This document shows positions 1 through 4,709 of a DNA stretch of 8,633 nucleotides, one piece after another. Position 1 is the stretch's first letter, and each line of letters opens with the position of its first letter. A program made the translations under genes and the position numbers. The notes beneath the pieces were generated by a model. It ran no database searches and was not told where the DNA came from. It saw only the letters and a list, made by a program, of their open reading frames with translations. The stretch is from an uncultured Lachnospiraceae bacterium (lineage in GTDB: Bacteria > Bacillota_A > Clostridia > Lachnospirales > Lachnospiraceae). The stretch spans positions 1-8,633 of the forward strand of contig CAMWMM010000189.1 in NCBI GenBank assembly GCA_947175285.1, read 5' to 3'.

Positions 1-89
1 GGGTACAGCTTTGTAATTACAAAGATTTCTTCCCTCGGTATGCCGGAGTTCCTGACAGCTTCACCTACGCTTTCTTCAGAGAAGTATTG
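1..89 (-). pseudogene. Aldo/keto reductase fragment, 5' end lost, runs off left edge
   Basis: Read on the minus strand from 89 to 1, the translation contains SVGEAVRNSGIPREEIFVIT followed by KLY. This closely matches the aldo/keto reductase N-terminal region, where a DTA..Y motif is followed by E..VG.A...SGIPREE.F..TKL. The frame is closed immediately upstream by TGA at 92-90. The preceding 75 bases, up to the end of the LysR remnant, show no sign of the expected first 40-50 residues (the NNG...G.G strand and the DTA catalytic aspartate). The family comprises NAD(P)H-dependent carbonyl reductases with a TIM barrel. What is visible therefore looks like a gene that has lost its start, probably by a deletion next to the stop. 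The 3' part lies outside the window, so it cannot be judged. It follows the LysR remnant in the same orientation, a common arrangement. Confidence 0.6.
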
Positions 90-164
90 TCAAGTGTGTT
101 TGTAAAAATACTTTGCCTGCAATCCGTCAATATTTCTCTTTGTATGTTTTCGTACGTTTTTCTG

Positions 165-665
165 TTATGGAAGGTCATCCAAATGTGCTTGCAAAAGCTC
201 AATAAATCTTTTACAGGCAATCGGCATACTGGCTTTGTCTTTATAACCAATTGCTATTGTTCTGGATATCCTCGGTTCAGTCGGACAAAGCCTGATCCCA
301 TAATTCGTTCTGTGTAATACCAATTCTGCCAGAATGCTTACTCCCAGACCGGTCTCCACCATAGTCATGATGGCATAATCATCGTGAATAGTGTATTTAA
401 TATTCGGAGATTTTCCAATCGCTTTAAAAGCCGCCAGAGGCTCATAGTAATGCCCCTCTTCCAAGAGGATAAAAGGTTCCTCCCCTTCAAGGGTAAGTTT
501 CGCGCCGGTCCGAAAACGGTTTACCAGTTTTAAGGACGTTTCTTCCTCTAAAGAGGATATCATCTGGCTCATGGCAGACTGGGAATACCCCATAGCTTCG
601 GCTGCTCTGGAAAAACTTCCCATCTCAATAATTTTTTGCAATGCAAGGATCTGGTTTGAAATAAT
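165..665 (-). pseudogene. LysR-type regulator with internal deletion and no normal start
   Basis: The N-terminal part is a typical LysR winged helix-turn-helix: MGSFSRAAEAMGYSQSAMSQ, then an LE dimer-contact region and LTLEGE. Without a break the frame then enters the distal effector domain (EPFILLEEGHYYEPLAAF, ETGLGVSILAELVL, PISRTIAIGYKDK). Family members are about 290-300 residues; from the first usable codon this one has only 158. The hinge and first half of the substrate-binding domain, roughly 120 residues, are missing at about 477-488. The join is in frame and lies in GAGGAA-type sequence. The readable frame extends upstream to about 665 (SNQILALQKIIE), but it offers only ATT or TTG codons and no ribosome site, so the true ATG seems lost as well. 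The product would keep DNA binding at best. It may be dead or act as a truncated repressor; dead is more likely. Confidence 0.75.
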
Positions 666-696
666 GAAAGAACCATTGTAAAAAAGGCAGAGGCAA

Positions 697-761
697 AAAG
701 GAGGGTATTCAAAGTATTCAAAGGAGTAAATCTGGATTCTCTGGCAGTAGGCGAAAAATCA
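697..761 (+). pseudogene. Orphaned ribosome site and lost 5' coding region of the cupin gene
   Basis: A very good Shine-Dalgarno (AAAGGAGGG, 697-705) is followed by TATTCAAAGTATTCAAAGGAG. No ATG, GTG or TTG lies 5-12 bases downstream. Inserting a T after CAAA at 713 would give ATG TAT TCA AAG GAG, which then hits TAA at once; adding one more G restores a continuous frame into VNLDSLAVGEKSMVTKMNY. The simplest reading is two single-base losses, or an equivalent change, in the first eight codons. This is an inference from the pattern of ribosome site, missing start and intact downstream frame. A sequencing error in the homopolymer-like stretch is the main alternative. Confidence 0.4.
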
Positions 762-998
762 ATGGTAACGAAAATGAATTACATTGCCGGGAATTATGCG
801 ACAGAGCATACTCACCCTCACGAGCAGTGCGGATATGTGATCTCAGGAAAATATCTCATGACTGTAGAAAAAAATGAGTTTATTCTGGAAGCAGGCGACA
901 GTTATGCCGTTTCGGGAAATGTACCACACTCTTTCAAAGTATTGGAAGCAGGAGAAGTTATTGATGTATTTACACCACAGAGGGAGGATTATTTGTAA
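762..998 (+). CDS. Small cupin-domain protein, 5' end probably frameshifted
   Basis: This is a single cupin barrel of 78 residues from the ATG at 762. Cupin motif 1 is seen as EHTHPHEQCGYVISG, with likely metal ligands His16, His18 and Gln22. Motif 2 is GDSYAVSGNVPHSF, with His56. The C-terminus EVIDVFTPQREDYL is typical of short stand-alone cupins, which bind a metal and often have no assigned substrate. Homology-like sequence continues in frame upstream of the ATG (GVNLDSLAVGEKS, from about 723), but there is no in-frame start there. A strong ribosome site (AAAGGAGGG, 697-705) lies 57 bases too far upstream to serve the ATG at 762. The stop is two bases from the next ATG, so it is co-transcribed with the acetyltransferase gene. 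The function is unknown, and expression from the internal ATG is doubtful. Confidence 0.6.
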   Translation: MVTKMNYIAGNYATEHTHPHEQCGYVISGKYLMTVEKNEFILEAGDSYAVSGNVPHSFKVLEAGEVIDVFTPQREDYL

Positions 999-1000
999 AA

Positions 1001-1426
1001 ATGAATGTGATCCAATATCAGGAGAAATATAAAAAAAACTTTATACAATTTAATACAGACTGGATTGTAGATAATTTCGGCTGTCTGGAGGAAGAAGATT
1101 TAGAAACTTTCAGTCATATTGAAGAACATTTAAAGAATGGGGCAATGATCTATTTTGCTGTTGATAATGGAAATGTTTTAGCAACGTGCATGGCAAAACC
1201 CCTTATGGATGACGGGACATGGGAATTGTGCAAGCTGGGTTCCAATAAATATCTTCCGCATAAAGAGGCGGGAAGCGCTGTCTTTGAAGCCTCTATGGAC
1301 TGGGCTCTACAACACCATGCAAAAAGACTTTTTATATTATCCAGCAGCAAGTTGAAAACCGCCGTCCATATTTACGAAAAATATGGAGAAGAAAAGTTTA
1401 AAATGCAACTTATCGTATCGTTTTGA
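1001..1426 (+). CDS. GNAT-family N-acetyltransferase, C-terminus possibly frameshifted
   Basis: The product has 141 residues with the layout of a GCN5-related acetyltransferase. It has an N-terminal helix pair (to about residue 45), beta strands with YFAVDNGNVLATCMA, the central strand WELCKLGSNKYLP, and the acetyl-CoA loop and helix HKEAGSAVFEASMDWA at 87-102. The strand RLFILSSS and the conserved helix LKTAVHIYEKYG (119-129) follow. Family members usually continue after EKYGF with a final strand of about 15-25 residues. Here the frame gives only EEKFKMQLIVSF. The +1 frame from 1398 reads SYRFDYLV, which is a more family-like ending. The ribosome site GGAGG (983-987) lies inside the end of the cupin gene, with the start two bases after its stop, so translation is probably coupled. 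The acyl acceptor is unknown. Confidence 0.75.
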   Translation: MNVIQYQEKYKKNFIQFNTDWIVDNFGCLEEEDLETFSHIEEHLKNGAMIYFAVDNGNVLATCMAKPLMDDGTWELCKLGSNKYLPHKEAGSAVFEASMDWALQHHAKRLFILSSSKLKTAVHIYEKYGEEKFKMQLIVSF

Positions 1427-1463
1427 TTATTTGGTCTGTAAAACCATTATTCTTCCAAAACAA

Positions 1464-1514
1464 GTAATGGAGCTGTCACACTGGTAAGTTAGTGCCCAGC
1501 TCCTTTTCCATTAC
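1464..1514 (+). terminator. Composite hairpin with T run after the acetyltransferase gene
   Basis: Nested inverted repeats are visible. GGAGCTG (1469-1475) pairs with CAGCTCC (1497-1503), and CACT (1479-1482) pairs with AGTG (1491-1494) inside it. The outer arms GTAATGG (1464-1470) and CCATTAC (1508-1514) can also pair. The main stem is followed by TTTT (1504-1507), so it fits a rho-independent terminator for the plus-strand pair of genes. On the minus strand the stem is followed by ATTACTTG, so it is a poor terminator for the convergent GH42 gene ending at 1559. The rest of 1427-1558 shows no gene. Confidence 0.55.
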
Positions 1515-1558
1515 ACTACATCCAGACCTTCGGTCGTGCCGTCTGCAGGCAATAATTA

Positions 1559-3568
1559 CTATTCCTTTACAATCAACTCACACTGATAGCCATCCAGACA
1601 AAGCCTGTCCTGAAATTCTTTTTCCGAAAGCACACCTCTGCCACCGGCAGGAATGGCAAATTCAACTTTATGTCGGTTCATATTTACAAAAAAATACTGG
1701 TTCTCAGCAATTTTACGTCCCTGAACCCCCTTAGGAAGTTGAAATCGTTCTCCCACATCCATATCCTTTGCCACATAATCCACAACCCATTTCATGAATT
1801 CCGTATTTGATTCTGCTGCCACATAATAAGCTTTACCTTCTCCATAAGAGTTCACGGACACCGCGCACATTCCTTTGTCAATGTATTCCGCAACCACCTT
1901 GGCCGTAGAAAGTTCCAGCTGCTCATAATAATCTACATCCAACATCATTTCCCCTTCTTCACTCATCAGCCGCAGCAGTTCCCTGTTCTTTCCATTATGC
2001 TCCTTCAATACCGCATTTTCCTCAAAAAAACAAGGCATATCCGTGCGGTAAAAACTCGCCACGCGGATTCCGAACACATCAGAGAGGTTTCCCGGATGCG
2101 GCGTTAAATAAGCAGTTGCCGTACTGTCCACCATGCCGGAATAACCTGTCATGATAACTACCCCGCCGCTTTGTACAAAGTTACGGATATATTCGTTCGC
2201 ACTCTCATCCGTCATGATATGTCCCGGTATGATGATAAGTTTGTATTCATTCTTCACATTACGGAGATTCACAAAATTATATTCCAGATTATTTTCGTAA
2301 AACACTTTCTGAATCTCGATAATATTATCAATGTAACTCTGTCTGAATTGCTCCGGATGATAGGAAGACATCCACCAGCTTTCCTGACTTAATGCCACAC
2401 CAATAGCAGGTTTTGGTACATATGGGAAAGCATATTGTTCCAACTTTCGATAATCTCTTGCCAGATGCTTCAAATCTTCATAATTCCGGGTAGGATAACC
2501 ATCGTGTCCAAGCACCCCATGATAAAACTGTTCTTTTCCGCCATACATAGTTCTCCATGTCCACGCCAGCGCCATCTGCCCACGATTTAAAAGTCCCAGC
2601 ATCATCTGCATATAAGTATAATCCTTAGGACCATGTGCGATTCCTTCTGTTCCGGTCTGAAATTCCAGAAACCAGAGCGGCATATTCAATTCTCCCACAT
2701 CATGCTTCATCACATATAAAAAATATTGCTGCCGCCAATCGTCCACATCATAAAACGGATAATGCCCCATTCCCGGAAATTCCATAAATTTCTCATTTTC
2801 CTTAAGATAATCATATCCCAGGTTTTGGTTATCCACATATAGATTTGTCGTGCATGTAATTCCCGGTGCCTCTTTAAGTGCCAATTCACGAAATTTTTTC
2901 ATAAATGCGATCTGCCCGTCTGAAAAGAATCTCCGCATATCGATATATGCCTCCGGCGACCCTTTTGACACCTCATTTTCCTGCATGGTCACATCTTCAA
3001 AAGAAGACAGTCTGCGGCACCATCTCTGCGTATTCCATGCTTTGTTTAATTTCTCAATCGTTCCATACTTATCCTCCAGCCACTTTATAAAACGTCTACA
3101 GGCATATTCGGAATACGATAACATTCCGGAACCGACTTCATTACAAAGTCCAAATGCCAATAATGCCGGATGGTCACGAAAATGTTCCATCATCTTCTGA
3201 GCAAAACGAAATGCATAAAACTGATATTCCGGATCTGCCACATCCTCCATATAGCGGTGAAGGCTCTCCTGCATAATTCCACTTTTACTGCTGATATTAC
3301 ATCCGGGGCAAATCCTATGTACCCAAATCGGCGCCGGCCGAAGGGAAATATCCAGCACTACCCGGATTCCTGCCTCATGAAATAAATCCATCACTTCATC
3401 AAACCATTCAAAAGTATAAATGCCATCCTGCGGTTCAAAGCTGTCCCACGCTAAATGTCCCATCCGCACTGTATCAAGCCCGGCCTCTTTCATCAATTGA
3501 ATATCCACACCCCACCGCTCTCTTGGCCAATCATGGGGATGATAATTCGTTCCAATATACAAACTCAT
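1559..3568 (-). CDS. GH42-family beta-galactosidase-type glycoside hydrolase, cytoplasmic
   Basis: The product has 669 residues from the chosen ATG, close to the usual GH42 length. The N-terminus SLYIGTNYHPHDWPRERW starts the TIM barrel; there is no signal peptide, so it is cytoplasmic. The acid/base glutamate is Glu144 in FGLCNEVG and the likely nucleophile is Glu302 in PLWFLEFQTG; their spacing matches characterised GH42 enzymes. The barrel ends near HGVLGHDG (350-357). The middle domain, about 387-600, resembles the GH42 trimerisation domain (YKLIIIPGH, SGGVVIMTGYSG). A small C-terminal beta domain closes the protein. Family activity is release of beta-D-galactose; some members take alpha-L-arabinopyranosides instead. 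An upstream ATG at 3601 would add 11 lysine- and glutamate-rich residues but has no ribosome site. The stretch before 3568 is purine-rich (AGAAAGAAGA). It lies about 100 bases downstream of the AraC gene, so it is either in that operon or uses a weak local promoter (TATATT at 3609-3604). Confidence 0.93.
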   Translation of the reverse strand: MSLYIGTNYHPHDWPRERWGVDIQLMKEAGLDTVRMGHLAWDSFEPQDGIYTFEWFDEVMDLFHEAGIRVVLDISLRPAPIWVHRICPGCNISSKSGIMQESLHRYMEDVADPEYQFYAFRFAQKMMEHFRDHPALLAFGLCNEVGSGMLSYSEYACRRFIKWLEDKYGTIEKLNKAWNTQRWCRRLSSFEDVTMQENEVSKGSPEAYIDMRRFFSDGQIAFMKKFRELALKEAPGITCTTNLYVDNQNLGYDYLKENEKFMEFPGMGHYPFYDVDDWRQQYFLYVMKHDVGELNMPLWFLEFQTGTEGIAHGPKDYTYMQMMLGLLNRGQMALAWTWRTMYGGKEQFYHGVLGHDGYPTRNYEDLKHLARDYRKLEQYAFPYVPKPAIGVALSQESWWMSSYHPEQFRQSYIDNIIEIQKVFYENNLEYNFVNLRNVKNEYKLIIIPGHIMTDESANEYIRNFVQSGGVVIMTGYSGMVDSTATAYLTPHPGNLSDVFGIRVASFYRTDMPCFFEENAVLKEHNGKNRELLRLMSEEGEMMLDVDYYEQLELSTAKVVAEYIDKGMCAVSVNSYGEGKAYYVAAESNTEFMKWVVDYVAKDMDVGERFQLPKGVQGRKIAENQYFFVNMNRHKVEFAIPAGGRGVLSEKEFQDRLCLDGYQCELIVKE

Positions 3569-3669
3569 TCTTCTTTCTCTTTTTTCTTCTTTCTTTTGCA
3601 TTTAATATACAATTCAATTAAAGAAAAATCATCAAAAATTATTGCTTGAAAATATGAGATTAGTGCTCA

Positions 3670-4518
3670 TTAAGACTCTTTTATATGAATCCCCACAAAT
3701 TCTCTATATTCTTTTATTGTCATATTATAATAACCTTTGAATGCCTGTAAAAAACTGCTGAGACTGGCATACCCTACTGATTCTGCTATTCCATCCACGC
3801 CTAAGTTACTATGAAGCAGAAAATCTGTTGCTGCAGCCATACGGGAAGCCGTCCTTTTTTTCAAAAATCCACACCCGTAATATTTCTCTAATAACCGTTG
3901 TGTCTGACGGCGGCACATACCTGTAATATTGCAGATATCATCTAATGTCAAATCCTTGTACCGATATAAAAATGCCTCTTCTATTTTTAACTGTACCGGC
4001 TCAATTCCTGCTTTCTCCTGCGGAAGAACGGACGCCATATTTCTTGCCAGTTGGACAAGATAATGTTGAAAACACGCATTTATAGAAATCGAATGACCAA
4101 TCTTATGTGTGGTCAATTCTTCGTGAATCAACTGAATTGAGCAAATAATATTCTGAGTGTCCTGACCATACCAAAATGGATGGGTATGCAAGATATTGAT
4201 AATGTGAGCTTTTTTTGACACAGGATTCTGATCGTCTATATAAAAATATAGACAATCCTCTTGTATGGGATCTGCCGGATCTGGATTCTGCTCATGTTCA
4301 ATGTCAGGACCTGTGACAAATAAGATACCCGGTGAAAGGGCATAGTTTTTTCCTTGGGAAATCAAAGTCCCTTTTCCCCCAAAAATATAATGCACCTCAT
4401 AACTGTTTTTACTGTGTTTGTGTTTTGGAATGGATTTTGCGATTGTTCCGTGTGTAATCATCAAAACATGTATTTTTTGATCTTCCAGTGTAAAAGAATA
4501 ATTTACTTTAAGTTCCAT
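3670..4518 (-). CDS. AraC-family transcriptional regulator with cupin sensor domain
   Basis: This is a 282-residue protein. The N-terminal AraC-type cupin carries HKHSKNSYEVHYI and the YALSPG..F..GPDIEHEQ turn (about 32-76), which would bind a sugar or oligosaccharide. A linker of about 100 residues follows. The C-terminal double helix-turn-helix covers about 178-274: the first at 193-213 (DDICNITGMCRRQTQRLLEK) and the second at 241-262 (DGIAESVGYASLSSFLQAFK), followed by TIKEYRE, a form of the family's closing P.YR motif. The start is supported by AAGGAG at 4533-4528, nine bases upstream. It is transcribed towards the GH42 gene and divergently from the GH95 gene. By family habit it is probably the local activator of both glycosidase genes; this is inferred from position. 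The inducer is unknown. Confidence 0.92.
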   Translation of the reverse strand: MELKVNYSFTLEDQKIHVLMITHGTIAKSIPKHKHSKNSYEVHYIFGGKGTLISQGKNYALSPGILFVTGPDIEHEQNPDPADPIQEDCLYFYIDDQNPVSKKAHIINILHTHPFWYGQDTQNIICSIQLIHEELTTHKIGHSISINACFQHYLVQLARNMASVLPQEKAGIEPVQLKIEEAFLYRYKDLTLDDICNITGMCRRQTQRLLEKYYGCGFLKKRTASRMAAATDFLLHSNLGVDGIAESVGYASLSSFLQAFKGYYNMTIKEYREFVGIHIKES

Positions 4519-4542
4519 GATAATCGACTCCTTATTGCTATA

Positions 4543-4571
4543 ATTATAAAATTATTTTGTTGTACCTGCAA
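4543..4571 (-). promoter_or_regulatory. Promoter of the AraC regulator gene
   Basis: On the minus strand TTGCAG (4571-4566) is followed after exactly 17 bases by TATAAT (4548-4543). The start point would fall near 4536, leaving a leader of about 18 bases that contains the AAGGAG ribosome site. This is a strong sigma-A-type promoter and suggests steady expression of the regulator. Confidence 0.65.
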
Positions 4572-4580
4572 TAGTACTTT

Positions 4581-4616
4581 AGAAAATATGACATAAATAA
4601 AGAAAATCTGTCACTA
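4581..4616 (+). promoter_or_regulatory. Two direct repeats 20 bp apart, candidate AraC-type operator
   Basis: AGAAAATATGACA (4581-4593) and AGAAAATCTGTCA (4601-4613) match at 11 of 13 positions and start exactly 20 bases apart, about two helical turns. AraC-family dimers typically bind such direct half-sites on one face of DNA. The second copy ends just upstream of where the GH95 promoter should have its -35 box, which is the usual activator position. Both copies also lie just upstream of the regulator's own promoter. Binding by the neighbouring AraC protein is inferred. Confidence 0.5.
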
Positions 4617-4644
4617 TAGCCAATGTTAAATTTATGTGGAATTT

Positions 4645-4650
4645 TATAAT
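4645..4650 (+). promoter_or_regulatory. Candidate -10 box of the GH95 gene, no good -35
   Basis: A perfect TATAAT lies at 4645-4650. The hexamer 17 bases upstream is AATGTT, which is a poor -35. A strong -10 with a missing -35 is what an activator-dependent promoter looks like, and the direct repeats at 4581-4613 sit in the right place. The start point would be near 4657, giving a leader of about 42 bases. Confidence 0.45.
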
Positions 4651-4654
4651 ATGA

Positions 4655-4709
4655 ATATATGAAACATATACATTTCAACAATAGGAGACGATAGATATAT
4701 GAAACATAT
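4655..4709 (+). repeat. 15-bp direct repeat, each copy a small palindrome, across the GH95 start
   Basis: ATATATGAAACATAT occurs at 4655-4669 and again at 4695-4709, so the copies start 40 bases apart. Each copy contains the inverted repeat ATATG-AAA-CATAT. The second copy includes the GH95 start codon; the first offers a decoy ATG (4659-4661) that would encode a nine-codon leader (MKHIHFNNR, then an early stop) with the same first three residues as GH95. It may be an operator, a duplicated start region, or a chance result of AT-rich sequence. Confidence 0.35.

Noticed and set aside
2850..3385. Plus-strand open frames opposite the GH42 gene
   Set aside because: They lack ribosome sites and family features and lie over the GH42 acid/base region.
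3569..3601. An 11-residue N-terminal extension of GH42 starting at 3601
   Set aside because: There is no ribosome site before 3601, the added residues are low-complexity lysine/glutamate, and the family N-terminus begins at the ATG at 3568.
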